From Actinomyces respiraculi (lineage in GTDB: Bacteria; Actinomycetota; Actinomycetes; Actinomycetales; Actinomycetaceae): 64,000 nucleotides of DNA. The notes beneath the pieces are model-generated. The model saw nothing but the letters and a program-made list of their open reading frames with translations, was not told the origin of the DNA and did no database searches. Shown piece after piece: positions 8,793 to 18,130 of the stretch (within the stretch, counting starts at the first letter, position 1; every line of letters begins with the position of its first letter). Location of the stretch: contig NZ_CP063989.1 in NCBI RefSeq assembly GCF_014595995.2, positions 1,178,001 through 1,242,000 of the forward strand. The letters run 5' to 3'. The position numbers and the translations under genes were made by a program.

Positions 8793-8817
8793 CGTCCGCG
8801 GCTGACTCCCGCGGACG
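8793..8817 (+). promoter_or_regulatory. hairpin in the pnp leader
   Basis: A perfect 9-bp stem, CGTCCGCGG with CCGCGGACG, around a 7-nt loop lies about 125 nt before pnp. It may be a terminator/attenuator or a leader structure. In E. coli pnp is autoregulated through a leader hairpin cleaved by RNase III; equivalence here is inference only. The remaining 8628-8941 sequence holds no other feature that I can support. Confidence 0.45.
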
Positions 8818-8941
8818 TGACGGGCGGTAGCCGTCGGTTTTCGGTGGTGGCCTCCGGATCCGGGTTGTCCCCGCGCTCCGTGGGCCTCGATCGAAGGCCG
8901 CGGAACCGCCCCTCCGATCGACAGAAAGAGATCCATCCCAG

Positions 8942-11311
8942 ATGTTCATTGACGACCCCGAGGTCACCGCTGCTGAAGCCGTGATCGACAACGGCAGCTT
9001 CGGCACGCGCGTGGTCCGCTTCGAGACCGGGCGCCTGGCCAAGCAGGCCGCCGGAAGCGCCATGGCCTACCTCGACGGCGAGACCGCCATCCTGTCCGCC
9101 ACCACCGTGGGCAAGCACCCCAAGGACCAGTTCGACTTCTTCCCGCTCACCGTTGACGTGGAGGAGCGCCAGTACGCCGCGGGCCGCATCCCCGGCTCCT
9201 TCTTCCGCCGTGAGGGCCGTGCCGGCACCTCCGCCATCCTCGCCTGCCGCCTCATCGACCGCCCGCTGCGCCCCTCCTTCGTCAAGGGTCTGCGCAACGA
9301 GGTCCAGGTCGTTGAGACGGTCCTGGCCATCCACCCCGACGACGCCTACGACGTCCTGGCCATCAACGCGGCCTCCATGTCCACCCAGATCGCGGGCCTG
9401 CCCTTCGCCGGCCCCGTCGCCGGCACTCGACTGGCCCTCATCGATGGCCAGTGGGTCGCCTTCCCCCGCTACAGCGAGCTCGAGCGAGCCACCTTCAACA
9501 TGGTCATCGCCGGCCGTGTCCTCGAGGACGGCGACGTCGCCATCATGATGGTCGAGGCCGGCGCCACCGAGAACGCCTTCGATCTCATCGCCGAGGGCGC
9601 CACCGCCCCCACTGAGCCGGTCGTCGCCTCAGCGCTCGAGGCTGCCAAGCCGCACATCAAGGCCCTGTGCGAGGCCCAGATGGAGGTCGCCAAGCACGCC
9701 TCCAAGCCCACGGCTGAGTTCCCCCTCTACCTGGACTACTCCGACGAGCAGTACGCCGCCGTCGAGAAGGCCGCCGAGGCCCACGACCTCGCCGCCGCCA
9801 TCGCCACTGAGGGTAAGCAGGCGCGCGACGCCGCCACCGACGCCGTGCGCGACGCCGTCCTGGCGGACCTCGCCGAGCAGTTCGCCACCGAGGAGGACAC
9901 CAAGGCCCTCAAGGCGGCCTTCCGCTCCGTGACGAAGAAGTACGTGCGTCACCGCACCCTCACCGAGGGCGTGCGCATGGACGGGCGCGGCCTCAAGGAC
10001 ATCCGCACCCTGGGTGCCGAGGTCGAGGTCCTGCCCCGCGTGCACGGCTCGGCCATCTTCGAGCGCGGCGAGACCCAGATCCTGGGCGTCACCACGCTCA
10101 ACATGCTGCGCATGGAGCAGCAGATCGATGACCTCTCGCCGGTCACGCACAAGCGCTACATGCACCAGTACGTCTTCCCGCCCTTCTCCACCGGTGAGAC
10201 CGGCCGCGTCGGCGCCCCCAAGCGCCGCGAGGTCGGCCACGGCGCCCTCGCCGAGCGCGCCCTGACCCCGGTGATCCCCAACCGCGACGACTTCCCCTAC
10301 GCGATCCGCCAGGTCTCCGAGGCCCTGGGCTCCAACGGCTCAACGTCGATGGGTTCCGTGTGCGCCTCGACCATGTCCCTGCTCAACGCCGGCGTGCCGC
10401 TCAAGGCCCCCGTTGCGGGCATCGCCATGGGCCTCATGCACGAGGTCATCGACGGGGAGACCCGCTGGGCCACGCTCACCGACATCCTCGGGTCCGAGGA
10501 CGCCTTCGGTGACATGGACTTCAAGGTCGCCGGCACCCGTGAGTTCATCACCGCGCTCCAGCTCGACACCAAGCTCGACGGCCTGCCCTCCGAGGTCCTG
10601 GCCGGCGCGCTCGGCCAGGCCCGCGACGCCCGCTTCTACATCCTCGATGTCATGGAGCAGGCCATCGACGGCCCCGACGAGATGGCGCCCACGGCCCCGC
10701 GCGTGCTCACCGTCCACATCCCGGTCGACAAGATCGGTGAGGTCATCGGCCCCAAGGGCAAGATGATCAACCAGATCCAGGAGGACACCGGCGCGGACCT
10801 GACGGTCGAGGACGACGGCACCGTCTACATCGGCGCCTCCGACGGCCCCTCCGCCGAGGCCGCCCGCGACGCCGTCAACGCCATCGCCAACCCGCAGATG
10901 CCGGAGATCGGCGAGCGCTTCATCGGCACGGTCGTCAAGACCACCACCTTCGGCGCCTTCGTCTCCCTGACCCCGGGCAAGGACGGCCTGCTGCACATCT
11001 CGCAGATCCGTCGCCTCGTGGGCGGCAAGCGCGTGGAGAACGTCGACGACGTCCTCACCGTGGGTGACAAGGTCCAGGTCGAGCTCGCCGAGATCGACCA
11101 GCGCGGCAAGCTCAGCCTGCACGCGGTCCTCACCGAGGAGCAGCTGGCGGCTGAGGAGGAGGCCCGCGGCCCGCGTGGGGACGGCGAGGGCTCCGAGCGT
11201 CGCGAGCGCCGTCCGCGCCGTGAGCGCGGCGAGTCCGACGGCGAGCGTCGTGAGCGCCGCCCCCGCCGTCGTCGCACCCGCTCCGCCGAGGACTCCTCGG
11301 ACAGCGAGTGA
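8942..11311 (+). CDS. pnp: polyribonucleotide nucleotidyltransferase (PNPase / GpsI)
   Basis: 789 residues. Two RNase PH-like domains (about 15-240 and 340-575, joined by an all-helical linker) are followed by KH ([19 protein letters not shown], about 595-655) and S1 ([15 protein letters not shown], about 665-735) RNA-binding domains. PNPase degrades RNA 3'-5' using phosphate and can add tails. The catalytic second core contains [14 protein letters not shown] and DFKVAGTRE. The C-terminus is an Arg/Glu-rich disordered tail of ~50 residues, common in actinobacterial PNPases, where it supports RNA or degradosome contacts. Confidence 0.96.
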   Translation: MFIDDPEVTAAEAVIDNGSFGTRVVRFETGRLAKQAAGSAMAYLDGETAILSATTVGKHPKDQFDFFPLTVDVEERQYAAGRIPGSFFRREGRAGTSAILACRLIDRPLRPSFVKGLRNEVQVVETVLAIHPDDAYDVLAINAASMSTQIAGLPFAGPVAGTRLALIDGQWVAFPRYSELERATFNMVIAGRVLEDGDVAIMMVEAGATENAFDLIAEGATAPTEPVVASALEAAKPHIKALCEAQMEVAKHASKPTAEFPLYLDYSDEQYAAVEKAAEAHDLAAAIATEGKQARDAATDAVRDAVLADLAEQFATEEDTKALKAAFRSVTKKYVRHRTLTEGVRMDGRGLKDIRTLGAEVEVLPRVHGSAIFERGETQILGVTTLNMLRMEQQIDDLSPVTHKRYMHQYVFPPFSTGETGRVGAPKRREVGHGALAERALTPVIPNRDDFPYAIRQVSEALGSNGSTSMGSVCASTMSLLNAGVPLKAPVAGIAMGLMHEVIDGETRWATLTDILGSEDAFGDMDFKVAGTREFITALQLDTKLDGLPSEVLAGALGQARDARFYILDVMEQAIDGPDEMAPTAPRVLTVHIPVDKIGEVIGPKGKMINQIQEDTGADLTVEDDGTVYIGASDGPSAEAARDAVNAIANPQMPEIGERFIGTVVKTTTFGAFVSLTPGKDGLLHISQIRRLVGGKRVENVDDVLTVGDKVQVELAEIDQRGKLSLHAVLTEEQLAAEEEARGPRGDGEGSERRERRPRRERGESDGERRERRPRRRRTRSAEDSSDSE

Positions 11312-11360
11312 CGCTCATGACACTGACATCGGCGGCCGTGAGGCGCTGAGCAGAGGATCC

Positions 11361-11395
11361 GGCGGGGCCGGGTGGGGCACCCACCCGGCCCCGCC
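11361..11395 (+). terminator. hairpin terminator after pnp
   Basis: A perfect 15-bp stem (11361-11375 with 11381-11395) and 5-nt loop, 50 nt after the pnp stop. Confidence 0.8.
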
Positions 11396-11463
11396 GCTGC
11401 TGCGTGCGGGCACGCGGGGGCGAAGAACACATCTGGGCGGCGCTGTGGCCACCCGGCAACCGT

Positions 11464-11469
11464 TAGGCT
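11464..11469 (+). promoter_or_regulatory. TAGGCT -10 box for a leaderless M16 protease mRNA
   Basis: TAGGCT ends 6 nt before the GTG at 11476, and no Shine-Dalgarno is present. Transcription would begin at the start codon. Confidence 0.55.
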
Positions 11470-11475
11470 CGCCGG

Positions 11476-12852
11476 GTGACCGCAGCCTCCGCCCTCACCC
11501 CGTCCCCGCGCCCCACTGGCGCCTCCTACACCGAGGTCCCGCTCGAGCGTGGAGCCGCCGGCGAGCCCGGCACCGAGCTCGCCCTCGTCGACGACGGCGC
11601 GCTCCTGCGCCGCTCCATCCTGCCCGGCGGCGTGAGGGTCATCACCGAGTCCGTGCCGGGGCTGCGCTCGACCAGCATGGGCATGTGGTTCGGCGTCGGC
11701 TCACGCGATGAGGTGGCCGGCCAGGAGGGCTCCACACATTTCCTCGAGCACCTGCTCTTCAAGGGCACCGCCACGCGCGATGCCCGAGCGATTGCCGAGG
11801 CCTTCGACATGATCGGCGGCGAGTCCAATGCCGCCACCGCCAAGGAGCACACCTCCTACTACGCACGCGTCCAGGGGCAGGACTCCATGGAGGCCCTGGA
11901 CGTCATCACCGACATGGTGACCTCCTCCCTGCTGGACCCCAAGGAGGTCGAGACCGAGCGCAGCGTCATCGTCTCCGAGCTCGCCGACGCCGCAGACGAT
12001 CCGCAGGACGTCGCTCACGAGGCCTTCGCCCGCGCAGCCTTCGGCGAGGGCACGCCGCTTGGTCGCCCCATCGGCGGTACCCCCGAGACCGTGACCGCCG
12101 TGCCGCGCGACGCCGTGTGGGAGCACTACCGGCGCACCTACGCCTCCGACACACTCGTCGTCGCCGTGGCGGGCGCCGTGGACCACGATGAGGTGTGCGA
12201 GCGCGTCGCGGCAGACCTCGCGGCGGCGGGCTGGGACGCCTCCTCCGAGGCGGTGCCGCGCGAGCGCCGTTTCGAGACCGAGCCCTTGACGGCGCTGAGT
12301 GTCCAGGACGTCACGATCGAGCGCGATTCGGAGCAGTCGCACGTCTACCTCACCTGCCAGGGCATCGCCGTGCGCGACGAGCGTCGCATGCCCATGAGCG
12401 TGCTGACGACGATCCTTGGCGGGGGGATGTCCTCGCGCCTGTTCCAGGAGGTGCGTGAGAAGCGCGGCCTGGCCTACACCACCTATGCCTTCGACGCCTC
12501 CTACGCCGGCGCGGGTGCCTTCGGCCTGTACGCAGGCTGCGCACCGGGCGACGTCGAGGAGGTCTGTGCCGTCATGGTCGGCGAGTTTGAGGCCCTGGCG
12601 GCGGACGGCCCCACCGAGCGGGAGATGGCCCGCGCCCGGGGTCAGATTCGTGGCGCCATGGTCCTTGGGGGAGAGGACTCACTCGCCCGCATGGGGCGCC
12701 TGGGACGCGGCGAGGTGGTCACCGGCCGTCTACGTTCGATGGACGAGAACATACGTCGGCTCGAGGCTGTCACCGCCGAGGACGTGCGCGAGCTGTGTGC
12801 CTGGCTCGCGGGCCAGGCCCGGGCCCGGGTACTCGTCGGCCCGAGGCCCTGA
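11476..12852 (+). CDS. M16-family zinc metalloprotease (mitochondrial processing peptidase-like)
   Basis: 458 residues. The inverted zinc motif HxxEH is present as HFLEH in THFLEHLLFKGTATR (about residue 91), with the further Glu ligand in ETERSVIVSELADA. The second, non-catalytic half contains the Gly-rich LGGGMSSRLFQEVREKRGLAY typical of the family. Such proteins follow pnp in many actinobacteria and probably degrade peptides or process proteins in the cytoplasm. The GTG start is supported by the TAGGCT box 6 nt upstream. Substrate is unknown. Confidence 0.92.
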   Translation: MTAASALTPSPRPTGASYTEVPLERGAAGEPGTELALVDDGALLRRSILPGGVRVITESVPGLRSTSMGMWFGVGSRDEVAGQEGSTHFLEHLLFKGTATRDARAIAEAFDMIGGESNAATAKEHTSYYARVQGQDSMEALDVITDMVTSSLLDPKEVETERSVIVSELADAADDPQDVAHEAFARAAFGEGTPLGRPIGGTPETVTAVPRDAVWEHYRRTYASDTLVVAVAGAVDHDEVCERVAADLAAAGWDASSEAVPRERRFETEPLTALSVQDVTIERDSEQSHVYLTCQGIAVRDERRMPMSVLTTILGGGMSSRLFQEVREKRGLAYTTYAFDASYAGAGAFGLYAGCAPGDVEEVCAVMVGEFEALAADGPTEREMARARGQIRGAMVLGGEDSLARMGRLGRGEVVTGRLRSMDENIRRLEAVTAEDVRELCAWLAGQARARVLVGPRP

Positions 12853-12872
12853 GCGGCCGCGGGCCGGGGCGC

Positions 12873-13039
12873 TCACGGGGTGGCGCCGGTCTGGGCGATG
12901 ATGGTGCGCATCTCCTCGGTGGTGTGTTCGATCTGGGCGAGGTGGGCGTCGACGGGTGGGCGGTGAGGAAGGCGGCTTGCTGGTTCCAGGAGTCGCAGCC
13001 CGCTGGTGTCCCCGCGCCTGCGCCCACCAACAAGCCCAA
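12873..13039 (-). other. possible frameshifted gene remnant in the pnp-dapB gap
   Basis: On the reverse strand, two frames together give a protein-like string: CDSWNQQAAFLTA in one frame, continued by VDAHLAQIEHTTEEMRTI in another, ending at a stop at 12873-12875. This looks like the broken C-terminus of an unidentified gene, but it may be chance in high-GC sequence. Nothing else is apparent between 12853 and 13099 apart from the dapB -10 box. Confidence 0.25.
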
Positions 13040-13086
13040 GAATTCACGCCACCAGCCCAGGACGGGCTACGTCGTACAGGCGCGTT

Positions 13087-13092
13087 TAGGCT
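13087..13092 (+). promoter_or_regulatory. TAGGCT -10 box for leaderless dapB
   Basis: TAGGCT lies 7 nt before the ATG at 13100 with no ribosome-binding site between, indicating a leaderless transcript. Confidence 0.55.
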
Positions 13093-13099
13093 AGGGCTC

Positions 13100-13852
13100 A
13101 TGACCATCCGTGTTGCAGTGACAGGCGCCGCCGGGCGCATGGGATCGACCGTCTGCCAGGCCGTTCAGGAGGCCGATGGCCTTGAACTCGTCGCCCGCCT
13201 CGACGCGGGCGACACCATCAGCACCGAGACCCTGGGCGGGGCCGACGTCGCCGTCGACTTCACCGTGCCCACCGTCACCGAGGCCAACGTCCACGCCCTC
13301 ATCGACGCCGGTGTCGACGTCGTCGTCGGCACCACCGGCTGGAACGAGGAGTCCTACGGGCGCGTGCGCGAGCACCTGGCCCGCCCCGAGGCCGCCGGAC
13401 GCAGCGTCCTCATCGCCCCCAACTTCGCCCTCTCCGCGGTGCTGTCCATGCGCTTCGCCGCCCTGGCCGCCCCCTACTTCGAGTCCGTCGAGGTCATCGA
13501 GCTGCACCACCCGAACAAGGTTGACGCCCCCTCCGGCACGGCCGTCGCCACCGCGCAAGGTATCGCCGCTGCTCGGGCCGCCGCGGGCGTTGCCCCCTCG
13601 CCGGACGCCACCGAGTCCGACCCGCTGGGCGCGCGCGGCGGCGTCGTCGACGGCGTCCACGTCCACGCGGTGCGCCTGCGGGGCCTGACCGCCCACGAGG
13701 AGGTCGTGCTCGGCAACCCCGGTGAGCAGCTGACCCTGCGCACCGACTCCTTCGACCGCTCCAGCTTCATGCCCGGCGTGGTCCTGGCCGTGCGGGAGAT
13801 CGGCTCCCGCGAGGGCCTCACGATCGGCCTGGGGCCCCTCATCAACCTCTGA
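13100..13852 (+). CDS. dapB: 4-hydroxy-tetrahydrodipicolinate reductase
   Basis: 250 residues. DapB reduces the DapA product with NAD(P)H in the diaminopimelate/lysine pathway. The N-terminal Rossmann motif GAAGRMG (residues 9-15), the VVGTTGW segment and the catalytic/substrate motif ELHHPNKVDAPSGTA are present. A longer open frame runs upstream, but the ATG at 13100 matches the family N-terminus and the -10 box. In this genome DapA (15.4 kb) is separated from it by a rearranged stretch. Confidence 0.95.
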   Translation: MTIRVAVTGAAGRMGSTVCQAVQEADGLELVARLDAGDTISTETLGGADVAVDFTVPTVTEANVHALIDAGVDVVVGTTGWNEESYGRVREHLARPEAAGRSVLIAPNFALSAVLSMRFAALAAPYFESVEVIELHHPNKVDAPSGTAVATAQGIAAARAAAGVAPSPDATESDPLGARGGVVDGVHVHAVRLRGLTAHEEVVLGNPGEQLTLRTDSFDRSSFMPGVVLAVREIGSREGLTIGLGPLINL

Positions 13853-13914
13853 GACTCCCGCGCCCCGCCTCGGTCGGCTCGGTGTCGTCCTCGCGGGTGA
13901 CCGGACAATGAGCG

Positions 13915-14268
13915 TCAGTCGCCGAGCGCCGCGATCGCGCGAGCGCAGGCGGCGGTCGCCTCGTCGACCCAGTCGGGGATCTCTCCGCCCAGGTAGGGGC
14001 GAACCAGGCCGTAGGGGCACTGCCTGGTGGCAGCATGGAGCAGAGTGATCCTGGGTGCGTCAGCCGCTTCGTACCGCCTGCGTGCCAGCTCCTGCGAGAC
14101 GGCGTTGACCTCGTCATTGATGGCGGAGACCTCTGCTCGCAGCACCTCGCGCGAGTGATAGGCCGAGCCGATGGGCGCGCCCGCCTCGTGAGCGATCTCG
14201 GCGATCGTCGCGCTTGTGCCGCGGGTGAGGACGACCCGGGCAGCGGCGTCGAGGATCGCGCCGGGGCG
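13915..14268 (-). pseudogene. TetR-family regulator lacking a start codon (remnant)
   Basis: From 14268 the reverse strand reads ILDAAARVVLTRGTSATIAE followed by IAHEAGAPIGSAYH, a recognisable TetR helix-turn-helix, continuing in frame through LRAEVSAINDEVNAV to a stop at 13915. No ATG, GTG or TTG occurs in frame before the DNA-binding helices; the first is a GTG at 14145, after them. The total (~117 residues) is far short of the usual ~190. I read it as a decayed gene truncated at both ends. A rare start codon could rescue it. Confidence 0.5.
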
Positions 14269-14544
14269 GTTTCCGTCCTGGCGACCGCCTACGCGCCCAT
14301 GCTCATCTGGCCCGTCGCACTGACCGTCGCACTGGTCGGCTACTGGAAGCGGCGCGCTGGATGAGGAGAGGGGGCATCCGCGGGCTTGCAGCAGTGCGAG
14401 CAGGGTCCGTCCCGGCCCAGCGTGCTCGCCACGCCACGGGGCGCACGCCTACGGTGGGGCGATCCAGCGGTCCTCTGGTGACTCCTGCGCCCACGAGCAG
14501 CTCATGGTGGGACTCGATGAGTTTCAGGTCTGCTGATCCGGCCG
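14269..14544. other. non-coding stretch with a membrane-protein tail fragment
   Basis: On the forward strand, 14287-14364 encodes a string ending PMLIWPVALTVALVGYWKRR and a stop, which reads like the final helix of a membrane protein with no body upstream. It abuts the tetR remnant on the opposite strand, so this stretch looks like a rearrangement scar. I see no intact gene between 14269 and 14544. Confidence 0.3.
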
Positions 14545-15285
14545 CTACAGCTCGGCCAGCCACAGCTCCTCGACCACGCCCTGGCCCACCGGCAGCAGCC
14601 GGTGGGAGGCGGTGCGCTCCAGCCCCGCAGCGGACAGGAAGGCGGCCAGGGACTCGTCGCCGCGCAGCGCCCAGGCGAGCAGGACCCGTGCCCCGTCCTG
14701 GCGTGCCAGGTCGCCGGCTGCCGCCAGCAGCCGTGAGCCGTGGCCCTGGCGCTGGTGGGCCGGTGCCACCCCCAGCGCCGTGACCTCCGCAGCCCGCTGG
14801 GGCTCGCCGGAGGTCGGCGCGCCTTCGCCGTTGACGGCGACGCCCTCGGTGGGAGCCACACCGGCCAGGCCCACGACCTCCTCGCCGAGCGTGGCCACGA
14901 GCACGTGGTGGGCGGGCGAGGGGGGCTTGGTCACCGCCTGCTCCCACCCGGCCGCCAGCACCGGGGGCGCGATCATCGCCGCGATCCCCTCCGGCAGGGC
15001 GGCGCCGTCGTGCCCGGCAGCGTGCGCCGCACCAAGCGAGGCCAGCATCGTCTGCGCCTGCACCCGCCCCATGACCTCAAGATCAGCCTGCGTCGCCGGG
15101 CGTACGAAGCCGCCGGCCTCAGCCGGGTGAGCGTGCGCCTCCTGCAGGCCGCCGCGCGCCGGGGCGCTCAGACCCGCGTCCGCAGCCGTGGAGAAGACCG
15201 AGGGCAGGGATGGTACGGACACGGATGGAAGCCCGCCCGCGGTGGGGGAGGCGCCGGTGTCTGCGGGGGAGCCGGAGGTCGTCAT
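14545..15285 (-). CDS. GNAT-family N-acetyltransferase
   Basis: 246 residues. The first ~60 residues are a low-complexity Ser/Pro/Ala-rich leader; the GNAT domain spans about 60-246. Motif A, the acetyl-CoA pyrophosphate loop, is VTALGVAPAHQRQGHGSRLL (about residue 168). Such enzymes transfer an acetyl group from acetyl-CoA to an amine; the substrate is unknown. The start is supported by a TAGGCT -10 box 6 nt upstream on the reverse strand (15292-15297). Confidence 0.85.
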   Translation of the reverse strand: MTTSGSPADTGASPTAGGLPSVSVPSLPSVFSTAADAGLSAPARGGLQEAHAHPAEAGGFVRPATQADLEVMGRVQAQTMLASLGAAHAAGHDGAALPEGIAAMIAPPVLAAGWEQAVTKPPSPAHHVLVATLGEEVVGLAGVAPTEGVAVNGEGAPTSGEPQRAAEVTALGVAPAHQRQGHGSRLLAAAGDLARQDGARVLLAWALRGDESLAAFLSAAGLERTASHRLLPVGQGVVEELWLAEL

Positions 15286-15291
15286 GCCCGC

Positions 15292-15297
15292 AGCCTA
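15292..15297 (-). promoter_or_regulatory. TAGGCT -10 box for leaderless GNAT gene
   Basis: Reverse-strand TAGGCT ends 6 nt before the ATG at 15285, and no Shine-Dalgarno is visible. Confidence 0.5.
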
Positions 15298-15361
15298 TGC
15301 GCACCCGCGCGGCCCCCGATCCGGACTCTCGCACCCCTCCTGCGGCCCGGGGGCTGGACGG

Positions 15362-15367
15362 TAGGCT
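15362..15367 (+). promoter_or_regulatory. TAGGCT -10 box for leaderless dapA
   Basis: TAGGCT is followed by six bases and the ATG at 15374. It is divergent from the similar box of the GNAT gene, only 65 bp away. Confidence 0.55.
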
Positions 15368-15373
15368 GCCGCC

Positions 15374-16270
15374 ATGAGCGCACTTCCTTCCCGGTCCTTC
15401 GGTTCCGTCGGCGTCGCCATGGTCACGCCCTTCCACACTGACGGCTCCATCGACGTCGAGGCCGCCCAGGCGCTGGCCGTCAGCCTCGTCGACGATGGCG
15501 CCGACCTCATTCTCCTGGCCGGCACCACCGGCGAGGCCCCCACCACCCACCTGCCCGAGAAGCAGACGCTCCTGCGCGAGGTCAAGGACGCCCTTGCCGG
15601 ACGCGCCATGCTCATGGCCGGCGTCGGCTCCAACGACACCGCCCACGCCGTGCGCATCGGCATCGGCTCCCAGGAGGCGGGCGCCGAGGCCCTGCTCATC
15701 AACGCCCCCTACTACAACCGCCCCAGCCAGGAAGGCGTTTACCAGCACATCATGTCCGTGGTCGAGACCACGGACCTGCCGGTCATGCTCTACGACATCC
15801 CTGGGCGCACCGGGGTCAAGATCCTCGATGACACCCTCTCCCGCCTCGCCGAACACCCCCGGATCAAGGCCGTCAAGGACGCCACCGGGGACGTCGAGCA
15901 GGGCTTCGAGCGCATGGAGGCCACCGGCCTGGAGTACTACTCCGGGGATGACGGCCTCAACTTCGCCTGGCTCGCTCACGGCGCCTCCGGCGTCGTCTCT
16001 GTGGTGGCCCACGCCGACGCCCGCTCCTGGCGCGAGATGATCACCGAGGTCGACGCCGGTGACCTCGGCGGCGCCCGCAAGGTCGCCCAGCGCATCCGCC
16101 CGCTCGTGCGCGCCATCATGAGCGGCGGCCAGGGCGCTGTCATGGCCAAGGAGGCGCTGCTGCTCCAGGGGCGCCTGCCCGAGGCCACTGTGCGCCTGCC
16201 CCTCGTGCGTGCTGAGGTCGGCGAGGTCGCCGCCCTGCGTGAGGTGCTCCAGGCCCAGGGCCTGCTCTGA
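15374..16270 (+). CDS. dapA: 4-hydroxy-tetrahydrodipicolinate synthase
   Basis: 298 residues, the usual length. DapA condenses pyruvate with aspartate semialdehyde, the first committed step to diaminopimelate and lysine. Signature LAGTTGEAPT, YYNRPSQEG and the Schiff-base lysine K168 in IKAVKDATGD are present, with the YDIPGRTG tyrosine. The TIM-barrel aldolase fold is cytoplasmic and usually tetrameric. Confidence 0.96.
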   Translation: MSALPSRSFGSVGVAMVTPFHTDGSIDVEAAQALAVSLVDDGADLILLAGTTGEAPTTHLPEKQTLLREVKDALAGRAMLMAGVGSNDTAHAVRIGIGSQEAGAEALLINAPYYNRPSQEGVYQHIMSVVETTDLPVMLYDIPGRTGVKILDDTLSRLAEHPRIKAVKDATGDVEQGFERMEATGLEYYSGDDGLNFAWLAHGASGVVSVVAHADARSWREMITEVDAGDLGGARKVAQRIRPLVRAIMSGGQGAVMAKEALLLQGRLPEATVRLPLVRAEVGEVAALREVLQAQGLL

Positions 16271-16321
16271 GCCCCGTCCCAGCAAGGACCTGCGCCAGCA
16301 AGGCCCGGCGCGGGCGCCCGC

Positions 16322-18130
16322 TCAGCCGCGTGAGGCGATCTCCTCGCGCACGAGTCGGCGCATGAGCTTGCCGATCATCGAGCGCGGCATCTCATCGAGC
16401 ACCTCCAGGCGGCGTGGCAGCGCGTAACGCGGCAACTGCGCCGCCGCGTGCTCGCGCACGGCCTGAAGCGTCACCGCACGCGCGGCCTCGGTGAGATCGC
16501 CGTCCTCACCCCGCTCAAGCACGACGGCGGCGACGACCTCCTCACCCGTGGTCCCCTTCTCGATCCCGACGACGGCGACCTGCGCCACCCCCGGCATTGA
16601 GCTGATCGCCGCCTCAACCTGAGTGGGGTAGACGTTGAAACCACCGGTGAGGATGAGCTCGCGCTTGCGGTCCGCCATCCACAGGAAGGACTCCTCGCGG
16701 CGCACCATGTCCCCCGTGCGCAGCCAGCCCCCGGGCAGGAGCACCGCGGCCGTCGCCTCGGGATCGTCCCAGTAGCCGGCAAAGACCTGCGGGCCGCGCA
16801 CGAGCAGCTCACCCGGTTCGCCGTCGGGCACCTCCTCGCCCACATCCACCGGTGTGCCCTGGGCCAGGGCGGCCTCCAGCGCCTCGGGGTCCACCACGCG
16901 CACGTCCGTCGAGGGGAAGGGCAGGCCGAGGGCTCCCAGGCGGCGCGTGGGGCCCATGGGGGTGCCGGCCACCACCGGGCTCGTCTCAGTCATGCCGTAG
17001 CCCTCGACGAAGAACCCGCCGGTGGCCTGCTCCCACTCGGCGCCCACCGACGGTGGCATGGGGGCCGCACCGCACACGCCGTAGCGCAGGCTCGTGAGGT
17101 CCGCACCCGCCTGCTGGGCCGCCCGCAGGATCCTCTCGAACATCACCGGCACGCCCACGAAGAAGGTCAGGCGCCGCCGCCGGTGCGCACGCAGCGTCTG
17201 GGCGGGGTCGAAGGTCGGCATCATCACCTGGGTGGCTGCCTTCTGCACGGCGCAGAACAGGTTGAAGGTGAGCCCGAAGGCGTGGAAGAAGGGCAGCAGG
17301 GACAGGAAGTTCTCGCCGCCCTCGTGCAGCATCGGCACCCAGGCAGTGGACTGGTTGGTGTTGGCCCGCAGGTTGCGGTGCGTGAGCATGGCGGCCTTGG
17401 GGGTGCCGGTGGTGCCGCCCGTATGCAGCAGGACGGCGAGGTCCGCCCCCGTGGGCTGTGGCCAGGAGGCCGGGATTGGCGTGGCGCGGGCGACCTCCCG
17501 GTCCCAGGAGCGCACCCCGGCGGGCAGGCGCTCAGCCTTCATGGAGGCGCGCACGGTGCGCGTGCGCGCCAGCGGCAGCCTCAGCGCCGCGCGCAGGTGT
17601 GCGGGCAGCGCCTGGGACAGGTCCACGCTGAGGACGGTCAGGCCCTCCAGGTCGGCGACGTGCTCGACGCCCTTCTCCCACACGACGGCGACGCGGGCCC
17701 CGTGGTGGGCGATCTGGGCACGCAGCTGCTCGGCGGGAGCCAGGGGGTTGTGCTCGGCGACGACGGCGCCGATGCGCAGTGCCCCGTAGACGGCGACGAC
17801 GTGCTGGGGGCAGTTCGGCATGATGAGCGCCACCCGGTCGCCCTTGCGCACGCCCACCTCGAGCAGGAGCGTGGCGGCGCGCTCGCTGGCGGCCAGCAGC
17901 TCGCTGTAGGTGGTGGTCCAGCCCATGAAGTCGATGGCGACGCGCTCGGGGTAGAAGCGGGTCGCCTGCTCCAGCAGCTCGCCCAGCGGTCCGTCGGGAA
18001 CCTCGACGGTGGCGGGGATGCCCGGCTGGTAGTGCGGGCGGTGAAAGAGCGCGGAGTCCTCGCTGCCCGGGCGCCCGGCGGGCTCAGTGGGCTCTGCGGG
18101 TACGGCATCCGGCCCCGGCTGCGCGCTCAC
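16322..18130 (-). CDS. long-chain acyl-CoA synthetase (FadD-like), downstream copy
   Basis: 602 residues of the AMP-forming acyl-CoA synthetase family. It has the ATP loop LLHTGGTTGTPKAA (about 235), the YGMTETSP motif (about 376), GWLRTGDM, the hinge GGFNVYPTQVE and the C-terminal catalytic lysine in PRSMIGKLMRR. It activates fatty acids to acyl-CoA via acyl-AMP. The GTG start overlaps the stop of the upstream paralog by 4 bp. The two copies are about as similar to each other as to FadD proteins elsewhere, so this is an old duplication. Confidence 0.9.
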   Translation of the reverse strand: MSAQPGPDAVPAEPTEPAGRPGSEDSALFHRPHYQPGIPATVEVPDGPLGELLEQATRFYPERVAIDFMGWTTTYSELLAASERAATLLLEVGVRKGDRVALIMPNCPQHVVAVYGALRIGAVVAEHNPLAPAEQLRAQIAHHGARVAVVWEKGVEHVADLEGLTVLSVDLSQALPAHLRAALRLPLARTRTVRASMKAERLPAGVRSWDREVARATPIPASWPQPTGADLAVLLHTGGTTGTPKAAMLTHRNLRANTNQSTAWVPMLHEGGENFLSLLPFFHAFGLTFNLFCAVQKAATQVMMPTFDPAQTLRAHRRRRLTFFVGVPVMFERILRAAQQAGADLTSLRYGVCGAAPMPPSVGAEWEQATGGFFVEGYGMTETSPVVAGTPMGPTRRLGALGLPFPSTDVRVVDPEALEAALAQGTPVDVGEEVPDGEPGELLVRGPQVFAGYWDDPEATAAVLLPGGWLRTGDMVRREESFLWMADRKRELILTGGFNVYPTQVEAAISSMPGVAQVAVVGIEKGTTGEEVVAAVVLERGEDGDLTEAARAVTLQAVREHAAAQLPRYALPRRLEVLDEMPRSMIGKLMRRLVREEIASRG

